This document shows, one piece after another, positions 1-6,693 of a DNA stretch of 7,521 nucleotides (positions within the stretch are counted from its first letter, which is position 1; each line of letters starts with the position of its first letter). This DNA comes from Wenzhouxiangella sp. GTDB taxonomy: Bacteria > Pseudomonadota > Gammaproteobacteria > Xanthomonadales > Wenzhouxiangellaceae. Both the position numbers and the translations under genes were made by a program. The stretch lies in the NCBI GenBank assembly GCA_007119095.1, contig SKQI01000085.1, positions 1 through 7,521 of the forward strand. Reading direction: 5' to 3'. The notes under the pieces are model-generated. The model was given only the letters and a program-made list of their open reading frames with translations. It did no database searches and was not told where the DNA came from.

Positions 1-2
1 GC

Positions 3-794
3 AGGCAGCATGGCCTGAGCGTGATCATCATCTGCAAGAACGAAGCCGACCGGATCGGCCGCTGCCTGGAATCCGTCGCCGGCTGGGCCGAGGAAGTAAT
101 CGTCCTCGACAGCGGCAGCACGGATCGCACGGTCGAGATTGCGCGCCAATACACTGAACAGGTTCATCAGACCAATTGGCCCGGCTACGGCCGCCAGAAA
201 CAGCGGGCGCTGGAAATGGCCGGCCAGGACTGGGTGCTGTCGATGGATGCCGATGAAGCACTGGACGAAGAGCTTCGGCGCGAAATCGACCACGTGCTGG
301 CGCAAAGGCAACCAGCCCATCATGGTTACGCACTGACCTGGCTGACCCATGCCTTCGGCCGGACATTGTCATTCGGTCACTGGGCAAGGACTCCGCTGCG
401 CCTGGTGGAACGCGAAAGGGCGCATTTCACCCTGTCTGAAGTGCACGAAAAAATCGTCATGGCGCCGGATTCAAGAGTCGGGCTGCTCGAAGCCCCACTG
501 CATCATTGGGTCTTCCGCGATCTTGACCATGCCCGCCAGAAGTTTGATCGGTATGCTCGCCTGCAGTCCGCCGAGCGTCAGAAGCGGGGTCGTCGCGTTC
601 GTTTTGCTGCCACGCCCTGGCTGAAGGCGCTGTTCAACTTCATCGACAACTATCTGCTGCGCAATGCCTTTCTGGACGGCAGGGCCGGCTGGACGATGAG
701 CTGGCTGCACGCCGACTACACCCGGAAAAAGTATGGGTATTTGAGGGAGATGGGCTCAGAACGGGGAAAGGCAAAAGGGATGGGAGAAAAGTGA
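3..794 (+). CDS. Family 2 glycosyltransferase, WaaE/KdtX-like (LPS core), 5' end outside window
   Basis: Predicted cytoplasmic GT-A glycosyltransferase that probably transfers a nucleotide-activated sugar, perhaps glucose, to the inner core of lipopolysaccharide. Numbering from the GTG at 21: the N-terminal strand runs into KNEAD, the donor-binding DSGS motif is at residues 30-33, the metal-binding DAD at 76-78, and the conserved VHE at 141-143. The C-terminal part (FLDGRAGW near 217-224, then ADYTRKKY) matches the WaaE/KdtX family, whose members are about 250-260 residues long. The frame stays open upstream of 21, and the residues just before it (HGLS) restore the LSVIIICKNE pattern usual for the family. 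I therefore think the true start lies before base 1 and GTG 21 is an internal valine. The last 15 or so residues are a Gly/Lys/Glu-rich tail that I cannot match to the family. The gene converges on lpxL, and the nearby waaA supports an LPS role. The family is clear; the exact sugar and acceptor are inferred. Confidence 0.88.
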   Translation, partial: RQHGLSVIIICKNEADRIGRCLESVAGWAEEVIVLDSGSTDRTVEIARQYTEQVHQTNWPGYGRQKQRALEMAGQDWVLSMDADEALDEELRREIDHVLAQRQPAHHGYALTWLTHAFGRTLSFGHWARTPLRLVERERAHFTLSEVHEKIVMAPDSRVGLLEAPLHHWVFRDLDHARQKFDRYARLQSAERQKRGRRVRFAATPWLKALFNFIDNYLLRNAFLDGRAGWTMSWLHADYTRKKYGYLREMGSERGKAKGMGEK

Positions 795-798
795 AACC

Positions 799-1689
799 TT
801 ACTGGTAGCGGTCTGATTCACCGACTGGGGAGGTCTTGAAGCGGCGATGCAGCCACCAGTATTGGCTTGGGGCGCGGCGAATCTGCTGTTCAAGGAAGGC
901 GTTGAAGCGGGTCAGGTCGGTGACTTGATCGCCGCTTGGGAAACCGTCGAACATTCGGTCGATGAACACCGTGACCCGACCGCTGACCTCATCCTTGATC
1001 GGATACATCGGCACAACCACGGCGCGCCCGAGTCTAGCCAGCTCCAGCAAGCCTCGAGCCGTGGCGGTCGGGACGCCGAAAAAAGGCGCAAATTCGCTGC
1101 GGTCGGCCCCGAAATCCTGGTCCGGCGCATACCAGAGCACGCCGCCGGCGCGCAGGTGCCGAACCATGGCGCGGAGGTCATCTCTGGGGATCATGGTCCG
1201 GGCATAGCGCGAACGGCCTCGATTCTGGGCCGCGTTCAGCACCGGGTTGCGCAGCGGCCGGTAAATGCCGCAGGCCGCTACCTGCTCGCCGAACAGGCGC
1301 GCGCCCATTTCCAGGCAAGTCACATGTCCGGTCACAAGCAGCACGCCTTGACCAGCGGCCTTGGCCGCCTTCAGATTTTCCAGACCGCGTACCTCGCCGA
1401 TTGCAGGGCCCAGCCGACCGGGCCGATACCAGCACATTGCGATCTCGGCCACGCTTTCGGCCAGGTGCCGAAAGTGCCCTTTCAGCACTGCGTCTCTACG
1501 CTGCTCCGACCAGTCGGGGAAACACAGCGCCAGATTGCGTCTGGCAATGCCGGCACGCCGCCGCATCAAACCGAGCATCAGGATGCCCAAGGGGCGCATC
1601 AGCATCCGCGCCAGTGGCAACGGCAGGCGGCCCAACAGGAAAAGGGGTACCAGGCCGAGACTCGTCATCAGGCTGCGCAGCATATTCAT
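799..1689 (-). CDS. lpxL: Lipid A biosynthesis lauroyl-type acyltransferase (LpxL/HtrB family)
   Basis: Inner-membrane acyltransferase that moves a fatty acyl chain from acyl-ACP onto the Kdo-bearing lipid A precursor. The 296-residue product has a hydrophobic N-terminal segment (about 4-42) expected to anchor it. The catalytic HX4E dyad is His122/Glu127 in GHVTCLEMGAR, which is the LpxL form; LpxM-type enzymes use HX4D. Further family blocks are YRPLRNP (143-149), the RDDL segment starting at Arg169, WYAPDQD (186-192), and the C-terminal QYWWLHRRFKT (276-286), which closely resembles E. coli LpxL. E. coli LpxL has 306 residues, so the length fits. The start is ATG at 1689; a second ATG two codons later is an alternative, and neither has a strong Shine-Dalgarno sequence. 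It diverges from waaA, whose product supplies the Kdo-containing substrate. Which chain it adds (C12 or another) cannot be read from the sequence. Confidence 0.93.
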   Translation of the reverse strand: MNMLRSLMTSLGLVPLFLLGRLPLPLARMLMRPLGILMLGLMRRRAGIARRNLALCFPDWSEQRRDAVLKGHFRHLAESVAEIAMCWYRPGRLGPAIGEVRGLENLKAAKAAGQGVLLVTGHVTCLEMGARLFGEQVAACGIYRPLRNPVLNAAQNRGRSRYARTMIPRDDLRAMVRHLRAGGVLWYAPDQDFGADRSEFAPFFGVPTATARGLLELARLGRAVVVPMYPIKDEVSGRVTVFIDRMFDGFPSGDQVTDLTRFNAFLEQQIRRAPSQYWWLHRRFKTSPVGESDRYQ

Positions 1690-1780
1690 GGATCAGCATT
1701 ATTCACAGATATGGCGGCCAGCGGGGCTCGCCTTCGAACTCGGCAACTGACGGGTCAATGATCTCCGGTAAACTTGCCGC
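1690..1780. promoter_or_regulatory. Divergent lpxL/waaA intergenic region
   Basis: These 91 bp separate the start codons of lpxL (leftward) and waaA (rightward) and must hold any promoter dedicated to either gene. No consensus sigma-70 pair stands out. On the plus strand TAAACT at 1769-1774 is a weak -10 candidate, with CTGACG at 1747-1752 as a poor -35 at 16 bp spacing; it would start transcription almost at the waaA GTG. On the minus strand AATAAT about 8 bp before the lpxL ATG resembles a -10 but is also very close to the start codon. No hairpin or strong repeat was seen. Confidence 0.4.
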
Positions 1781-3043
1781 GTGTTCACCGTCTACCGCAT
1801 ACTCGCCTGGCTGCTGACGCCGATACTGATCAGACGCTTGCATCGGCCAGGGCCAGGCCATGATGGCCTCTGTGATCGGCGCGGCGAGCGACGGGGGCAA
1901 ATGGCGCCGGTCACCGGCCAGCCGATCTGGGTCCACGCCGCCTCTGTCGGTGAAGTCAACGCTGCCCGGGGCTTGATCGAACATCTCCTGCGCCGTTTTC
2001 CAGACAGCCCCGTGCTGCTAAGCACCTTTACCGTTTCCGGGGCGGTACACGCCGAGCGCATTCTCGGTGACAAGGTCAGTCACCGCTTTCTGCCTGTCGA
2101 TAGTCTGGGCAGCGTGCGGCGCTGGCTGGATGCGACCTCACCCCGACTCGGCATCATCGTGGAGACCGAAATCTGGCCGGAGTTGTTCGAGCAGGCCGCC
2201 CGACGCCAGCTGCCGCTGGTTGTAGTCAATGCGCGCTTGAGCGACAAGACCATGCGTCATAGCCGACGATTCAAACGCCTCTACGCCCGCGCCCTGTCCC
2301 GAGTCGACCTGGCGCTGTGCCAGACCAGCACCGATGCAGAGCGATTCACGCAGCTGGGCCTTCGATCCGGGCAGGTTGAGGTCAGCGGCAATCTCAAGTT
2401 CGATAACCCGCTGCCGACCGATGCCATCAAGACCGCGAAAAGATTGCACGAGTCCTGGCGTCTGAGACCTGCGTGGGTCGCCGGCAGCACCCGACCTGGC
2501 GAAGAGTCCATGGCGCTGGCTGCCCACCAGCAGCTTTTGGCCAATCGCCCAGACGCCCTGCTGATCCTGGCCCCACGCCATCCAGAAAGGTGCGGCGATG
2601 TGATAGCGCTGATTGAGAAGGCCGGATTGCGCTGGCGAGGCATCGACGAGGCTGCCAACGCGTCCGACCAGGTGGTACTGGTCGACAAACTGGGCGTGCT
2701 GACAGCCTGCTACGCTGCCGCCCAGGTCTGCTTTGTCGGCGGCAGCCTGGCCCCATTCGGCGGCCACAACCTGCTTGAGCCGGCTGCGCTGGGCAAGCCG
2801 GTGCTGGCAGGTCCTTTCCTTGATCAACAGCGGGCCGCTGCCGAGGCGCTGACCAAGGCGAAAGCCTTGCGTCCGGTCAAAGACGCCCAATCACTGGCTG
2901 ATACCGTCGACGCGCTCTGGCACCATCCGGAACTCGCGCTGGCCCAGGGCCGGGCCGCCCTGAGTGTGGTTGAATCCGGTCGCGGCGCGCTGCGCCTGAC
3001 CCTGGACAGGATTGGACAGCGGGTCAACGCAGCAGCTGATTGA
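1781..3043 (+). CDS. waaA: 3-deoxy-D-manno-octulosonic acid (Kdo) transferase
   Basis: GT30 enzyme on the cytoplasmic face of the inner membrane that transfers Kdo from CMP-Kdo to lipid IVA, the first step of LPS core assembly. The product has 420 residues (E. coli 425). It shows a hydrophobic N-terminal segment (about 4-18), a degenerate RRGERRG in place of RWGERYG, and ASVGE with the presumed catalytic base Glu58. Further on come VETEIWPEL (127-135), NARLS (150-154), NLKFD (204-208), GSTRPGEE (235-242), APRHPER (264-270), and the donor-binding block FVGGSLAPFGGHNLLEP (318-334). The usual TPTG motif is replaced by TVSG at 84-87. The start is fixed well: an in-frame TAA at 1769-1771 precedes the GTG at 1781, and family homology begins at once. 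The 3' end overlaps the tolC 3' end. Whether it adds one Kdo or two is not visible. Confidence 0.96.
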   Translation: MFTVYRILAWLLTPILIRRLHRPGPGHDGLCDRRGERRGQMAPVTGQPIWVHAASVGEVNAARGLIEHLLRRFPDSPVLLSTFTVSGAVHAERILGDKVSHRFLPVDSLGSVRRWLDATSPRLGIIVETEIWPELFEQAARRQLPLVVVNARLSDKTMRHSRRFKRLYARALSRVDLALCQTSTDAERFTQLGLRSGQVEVSGNLKFDNPLPTDAIKTAKRLHESWRLRPAWVAGSTRPGEESMALAAHQQLLANRPDALLILAPRHPERCGDVIALIEKAGLRWRGIDEAANASDQVVLVDKLGVLTACYAAAQVCFVGGSLAPFGGHNLLEPAALGKPVLAGPFLDQQRAAAEALTKAKALRPVKDAQSLADTVDALWHHPELALAQGRAALSVVESGRGALRLTLDRIGQRVNAAAD

Positions 3044-4367
3044 CCCTGGCCAGATCGTCTTCATCAAGGACGCCGGCAGCCTGGTTCAAGCGCAGCTGGT
3101 TCAGGATGAACTGATGACGGGCCTGCGAAAAATCACGCTCTGCCTGAAAGAAGCGCTGCTCGGACTGCAGCACATCGACGATGGTACGGGTTCCGACCTC
3201 GAAACCGGCATTGGTGGCTTCAAGCGCGCTTTCGGCTGAAATCAGCGCCTGGCGACGCGCCTCGACCTCGCGGATGCCGGCCACGATGGCGCGGAAAGCG
3301 GTCTCGGTCTGGCGCACCACAGCGCGCTCTGTCTGGTCCAGCACTTCATCGGCCGCGCGCAGAGAAAAGCCGGCCTGGCGCCGCCGCGACTGCACGGCAA
3401 AGCCCTGGAAAATCGGCACATTCAGATTGATGCCTATATTCCAGCCCTGGTTGCGCAGCTCGGCAGAAGCAAGCACCTCCTGGGTCACCGGATCACGACC
3501 CACCCACTCGTTGTCAACGCTGCGCGAATAGCCGCCGGTCAGCGCCAGGGTGGGCAGATGTCCGGCCCGGGCCACGCGCAGGTCAGCTTCGGCGGCATTC
3601 AGCTGGCCACGTTGCTGCAGGACTCGCGGGCTGGAATAAAGCGCAATTTCCACCCAATCTTCCGAGCCGGCCGGGGTCGGCATGTCCAGCGGCACATCTT
3701 CGATCAGGCGGGCAAAATTTTCAAACGAGGCGCCGGTGATTTCGCGCAAGGCCTCACGGGCATCTTCAAGCTGATTCTCGACCAGAATCACCCGGGCCTG
3801 GGCGGCGTCATACACCGCGCGGGCTTCATGCACATCGGTTACCGCGGCCAGCCCGACCTCGAAACGCTGCTCGGCCTGTTCGAACTGACGCCGCAGCGCA
3901 GTCTCCTCGGCACGGGCGAAGCGCACTGAATCGAGCGCCGTCAACACATCGAAGTAGCGCTCGCTGATCCGAAACAGGAACGCCTGGTAAGCCTCCGCAT
4001 ACTGCGCATCAGCGGCCATCAGCTCGGCTCGGGCACGGGCAATGCGGCCGAAGTTCGCATCATCAAACAGACTTTGGCGAACCTCGATGCCGTAATTCTC
4101 CCTGTCTATATCCGTTGTCCCCTGGTTGGTACCTGCAATGCGGGTGCTCGACCGCCCGAAGGTGCGGCCGGCAGTAGCATTCAGCGACGGCAGCAAGGCC
4201 GCCCTGGCCTGCACCGGCGCCTCACCGGCGGCGGCAAGCCGTTGCTCGGCCGCGCGCAGTTCGGCATCGTTGGTCTGGGCAAGCTCGTAAACCCCGAGCA
4301 GATCCACTGCCTGGGCATGGGTTGCCATCACCAGGGTCAACGTCAGGGCTGTCATCAATCTAGTCAT
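3024..4367 (-). CDS. tolC: TolC-family outer membrane channel protein
   Basis: Trimeric outer-membrane/periplasmic channel serving tripartite efflux pumps and type I secretion. The 447-residue precursor has a signal peptide (about 1-20, ending THAQA before VDLL) and two outer-membrane efflux protein repeats (about 22-215 and 235-430). The segments RQSLFDDANFG, ERYFDVLTALDSVRF, RFEVGLAAVTDV and VGTRTIVDVL align well with E. coli TolC, which supports the TolC subtype over OprM/NodT-type lipoproteins; there is no lipobox. By hand alignment the gate pair Asp153/Arg367 is kept (Asp178/Arg394 here), while Tyr362 is Phe389 and Asp374 is Gln401. The protein ends soon after the second repeat and lacks E. 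coli TolC's variable C-terminal tail. It lies 28 bp after the methyltransferase gene and is probably cotranscribed with it. No pump or adaptor gene is adjacent, as is usual for a shared TolC. Confidence 0.94.
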   Translation of the reverse strand: MTRLMTALTLTLVMATHAQAVDLLGVYELAQTNDAELRAAEQRLAAAGEAPVQARAALLPSLNATAGRTFGRSSTRIAGTNQGTTDIDRENYGIEVRQSLFDDANFGRIARARAELMAADAQYAEAYQAFLFRISERYFDVLTALDSVRFARAEETALRRQFEQAEQRFEVGLAAVTDVHEARAVYDAAQARVILVENQLEDAREALREITGASFENFARLIEDVPLDMPTPAGSEDWVEIALYSSPRVLQQRGQLNAAEADLRVARAGHLPTLALTGGYSRSVDNEWVGRDPVTQEVLASAELRNQGWNIGINLNVPIFQGFAVQSRRRQAGFSLRAADEVLDQTERAVVRQTETAFRAIVAGIREVEARRQALISAESALEATNAGFEVGTRTIVDVLQSEQRFFQAERDFSQARHQFILNQLRLNQAAGVLDEDDLARVNQLLR

Positions 4368-4395
4368 TGGGCACTATCCGGAAATTCGTCAGGTT

Positions 4396-5055
4396 TCAAA
4401 AATCGAACACGGGTATATCTTCGGCGCCGATCAGGCGCGGCAGATCGGTCTCGAACAAGCTTTCGGGCAGCCACCGGCCTGGTCCGAGGTGGCGCATGCA
4501 CACTGCTTCCATGGCCGGTGCAAAGCCACGGACAGCAAACAGTCGGCCGCCTACCGCTACCCGATCAAGCAGACACGCGGGCAACGTGGCGCAAGACCCG
4601 GTAATAACCAGCACGTCACAGGCTTGCTCCAGTCCGAAGTCTGACAAGGCATCGGCTTGCCGTACCTCGACGCCTTTATGGCCCAACCGGTCCAGACGCG
4701 ATGCGGCCGACTCTGCAAGATCGGCCAAGATCTCGACTGAAGTCACGTCTGCTCCCAGCGCGGAAAGGCAGGCAGCCACGAAACCGGAGCCCGTGCCGAC
4801 TTCGAGTACACGCTGGCCGGCCTGGATATCCAGCGACTGCAGCATGCGCCCTTCCTCTACCGGCTTCATCATCACCTGGCCATGACCGAGCGGAATTCTA
4901 AGATCGGCGAAAGCAAGCTTGCGGTAACGGGCCGGGACAAAATCCTCTCGGGGCACATCGCGCAAAATATCGAGGACGCGACTATCCAGCACGTCCCAGG
5001 TACGGACCTGCTGTTCAATCATGTTGAAGCGCGCCTGCTCGAGATTCAGCGCCAT
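4396..5055 (-). CDS. Protein-L-isoaspartate O-methyltransferase-like SAM methyltransferase
   Basis: Class I S-adenosylmethionine-dependent methyltransferase of the PIMT (Pcm) family, 219 residues (E. coli Pcm 208), probably cytoplasmic. The N-terminal PIMT region is recognisable: VPREDFVP (34-41), the A-[YF]-x-D block (AFAD) and IPLGHGQ (54-60). The SAM-binding glycine loop is VLEVGTGSGF (83-92), followed by the acidic residue of motif II in TSVEIL (Glu108). However, the GQT(I/V)SQP signature of repair enzymes reads GQVMMKP here, and the usual TAAPPE-like segment is TGSCAT (152-157). True isoaspartyl repair activity is therefore uncertain, and the protein may be a divergent paralogue with another substrate. 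The start is ATG at 5055, with a good GAGG ribosome-binding site 8 nt upstream. It precedes tolC by 28 bp, suggesting a two-gene unit. Confidence 0.85.
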   Translation of the reverse strand: MALNLEQARFNMIEQQVRTWDVLDSRVLDILRDVPREDFVPARYRKLAFADLRIPLGHGQVMMKPVEEGRMLQSLDIQAGQRVLEVGTGSGFVAACLSALGADVTSVEILADLAESAASRLDRLGHKGVEVRQADALSDFGLEQACDVLVITGSCATLPACLLDRVAVGGRLFAVRGFAPAMEAVCMRHLGPGRWLPESLFETDLPRLIGAEDIPVFDF

Positions 5056-5063
5056 CGGTCCAT

Positions 5064-5067
5064 CCTC
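5064..5067 (-). promoter_or_regulatory. Ribosome binding site of the PIMT-like gene
   Basis: On the minus strand GAGG lies 8 nt before the ATG at 5055, within GAGGATGGACCG. It is the clearest Shine-Dalgarno sequence among the starts I examined and supports that start codon. Confidence 0.6.
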
Positions 5068-5093
5068 GGCAAAAACATTTAATGCGGATGGCT

Positions 5094-5099
5094 ATTGTA
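5094..5099 (-). promoter_or_regulatory. Putative -10 element upstream of the PIMT-like gene and tolC
   Basis: The minus strand reads TACAAT, which matches the sigma-70 -10 consensus at five of six positions, about 39 nt upstream of the methyltransferase ATG. At 17 bp spacing the -35 position reads GGTCGC, a poor match, so any promoter here would be weak or need an activator. It would start a methyltransferase-tolC transcript independent of murA. Confidence 0.4.
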
Positions 5100-5101
5100 G
5101 C

Positions 5102-5155
5102 CGCTGCCTCGTCGACGCGACCGTGCCACAGGTCATGATCTGGTCTCAGGCAGCG
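5102..5155. repeat. 8-bp inverted repeat spanning the murA stop codon
   Basis: CGCTGCCT at 5102-5109 is the perfect inverse of AGGCAGCG at 5148-5155, with a 38-base interval. The right arm covers the last murA codons, and the left arm lies just upstream of the putative -10 of the next gene. A small GTCG/CGAC hairpin (5111-5121) sits inside. There is no U-tract, so it is not a standard intrinsic terminator; it may be chance. Confidence 0.3.
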
Positions 5156-6417
5156 CTGGCGACGGGCAATCGTCGAATGCGAGCGCCAAGCTGACCCAGT
5201 TTTTCCTCGATATTTTCGTAGCCACGGTCGATGTGATACACCCGGTCGACGACCGTATCCCCCTCGGCCACGAGGCCAGCCAGCACCAGACAGGCCGAGG
5301 CCCTCAGGTCAGTCGCCATCAAGGGCGCCCCGGTCAGGCGTTTGACGCCGCGCGTAATGACGGTATTGCCTTCCAGGCGCATGTCGGCGCCCAGGCGCTG
5401 CAGCTCATGCACGTGCATGAACCGATTTTCGAACACATTCTCACGCACGATGCCGGTGCCTTCGGCGATCGCATTCAGGGCGGTGAACTGAGCCTGCATA
5501 TCGGTCGGGAACCCCGGGTACGGCGCAGTGGCAACATTGACCGCGCGCGGCCGACGGCCGCCCATGTCCAGCTCGATCCAGTCCAGGCCGGTATTGATAT
5601 GGGCACCAGCATCTTCCAGCTTGGCCAACACGGCATCCAGGATTCCGGGAGCAGCCTGGGCGGCACGAATGCGACCTCCAGTCATGGCAGCGCCAACCAG
5701 AAAAGTCCCCGCCTCGATGCGATCGGGCAGCACCCGGTAATCAAAACCATCAAGGCGTTCGCAGCCCTCGACCGTGATTGTGTTCGTACCGTGACCGCTG
5801 ATCTTTGCACCCATGGCAATCAGGCACTCGGCCAGGTCGACCACTTCCGGCTCCTGGGCGGCGTTTTCGATCACGGTGGTGCCCTCGGCCAGGGTTGCCG
5901 CCATCAAGATGTTTTCGGTGCCGGTAACGGTGACGGTATCGAGCACGACGCGCGCTCCACGCAACCGGTCGGCCACCGCGTGGATGTAACCGGCCTCGAC
6001 GCTGATTTTTGCGCCCAATTGATTCAGGCCATGCAGGTGCAAATCGACTGGTCGCGCACCGATGGCGCATCCTCCTGGCAGCGACACCCTGGCTTCTCCA
6101 GCACGCGCCACCAGCGGACCGAGCACCAGGATGGATGCCCGCATGGTCTTGACCAGATCATAGGGCGCCATATGACTGCTCAGGCCGCCTGCATCCAGGC
6201 TGATCGCCGCATCATCGGCCAACGAAATCTCCACCCCCATGTGACCGAGCAGTTCCATGGTCGTGGTCACATCTTTCAAGTGCGGAACACCACGCAAGCG
6301 GCAGGGCTGCTCGGTCAGCAGCGAGGCCATGAGAATAGGCAGAACAGCGTTCTTTGCACCGGATATTTCCACCGTGCCTTGCAGCGGAACGCCGCCGGTT
6401 ATGAGAATTCGTGCCAT
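5146..6417 (-). CDS. murA: UDP-N-acetylglucosamine 1-carboxyvinyltransferase (MurA)
   Basis: Cytoplasmic enzyme that transfers enolpyruvate from phosphoenolpyruvate to UDP-GlcNAc, the first committed step of peptidoglycan synthesis and the target of fosfomycin. The 423-residue product (E. coli 419) has the two-domain EPSP-synthase-like fold signature. Key residues are present: Lys22/Asn23 in SGAKNA, the active-site Cys117 in LPGGCAIGARP (E. coli Cys115), Asp306 in GFPTDMQAQ (E. coli Asp305), Arg372 in DLRASA, and Arg398 in HIDRGYE (E. coli Arg397). The Cys, rather than the Asp found in naturally resistant enzymes, predicts fosfomycin sensitivity. The start is ATG at 6417, where homology begins, with only a weak ribosome site. 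It follows ibaG by 42 bp and is probably cotranscribed with it, as in E. coli. Confidence 0.97.
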   Translation of the reverse strand: MARILITGGVPLQGTVEISGAKNAVLPILMASLLTEQPCRLRGVPHLKDVTTTMELLGHMGVEISLADDAAISLDAGGLSSHMAPYDLVKTMRASILVLGPLVARAGEARVSLPGGCAIGARPVDLHLHGLNQLGAKISVEAGYIHAVADRLRGARVVLDTVTVTGTENILMAATLAEGTTVIENAAQEPEVVDLAECLIAMGAKISGHGTNTITVEGCERLDGFDYRVLPDRIEAGTFLVGAAMTGGRIRAAQAAPGILDAVLAKLEDAGAHINTGLDWIELDMGGRRPRAVNVATAPYPGFPTDMQAQFTALNAIAEGTGIVRENVFENRFMHVHELQRLGADMRLEGNTVITRGVKRLTGAPLMATDLRASACLVLAGLVAEGDTVVDRVYHIDRGYENIEEKLGQLGARIRRLPVASAA

Positions 6418-6459
6418 GCTTGCATATTCCGAAATGGGCGGGGCGGGACGCCGGCAGAG

Positions 6460-6693
6460 TCAGGCGCTGATTTCTTCCGGGCTTTTCAGGTCCAGACTGA
6501 GCGCGTGAATTTCGCGACCCAGTTCGGGGCCGATGGCAGCGTGAACCAGGCGATGACGCTCGATTCGACTGCGCCCGCTGAAGTCAGCATTGACGATGCG
6601 GGCGCTGTAGTGAACGTTGTCGTCAGAGTGAACGCGAACCTGAGCACCGGGCATTGCCTGTAAGATACGCTGCTGGATGACTTCGGGATCCAT
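6460..6693 (-). CDS. ibaG: BolA-family protein IbaG
   Basis: Small cytoplasmic BolA-like protein of 77 residues. Family members bind monothiol glutaredoxin around a shared [2Fe-2S] cluster and are tied to iron-sulphur trafficking and acid or envelope stress. The sequence has the BolA core: an N-terminal helix (MDPEVIQQRIL), the VHYSARIVNADFSG strand region (27-40) with the SRIERHRLVH helix following, and the conserved His63 in the IHALS block, the expected cluster ligand. There is no cysteine. The C-terminus stops just after SPEE, slightly shorter than E. coli IbaG. Position directly upstream of murA favours IbaG over BolA proper. The start is ATG at 6693 without an obvious Shine-Dalgarno sequence. 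Family assignment is firm; the cellular role is inferred from the family. Confidence 0.92.
   Translation of the reverse strand: MDPEVIQQRILQAMPGAQVRVHSDDNVHYSARIVNADFSGRSRIERHRLVHAAIGPELGREIHALSLDLKSPEEISA

Noticed and set aside
1..18. A possible end of an upstream gene in another frame (TGA at 16-18)
   Set aside because: Only five codons are visible, too little to support a gene; an overlap with the glycosyltransferase start is possible but unproven.
795..830. A terminator hairpin between the glycosyltransferase gene and lpxL
   Set aside because: Only a 4-bp CGGT/ACCG pairing without a U-tract was found, inside the lpxL 3' end.
847..1761. A 304-codon open frame on the plus strand, antisense to lpxL
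   Set aside because: Opposite a gene with clear catalytic motifs; the composition is typical of an antisense shadow and no domain is visible.
1830..1905. A suspected frameshift in the waaA N-terminus, where the sequence looks degenerate
   Set aside because: GERRG aligns with the GERYG of E. coli WaaA in the same frame and homology continues into ASVGE, so this is divergence and not a frameshift.
2138..2890. A 250-codon open frame on the minus strand, inside waaA
   Set aside because: It overlaps the conserved core of waaA on the other strand and shows no family features.
5233..6663. A 476-codon open frame on the plus strand, antisense to murA and ibaG
   Set aside because: It lies wholly opposite two certain genes, its product is rich in His, Gln, Gly and Arg without any recognisable motif, and long antisense frames are common in GC-rich DNA.
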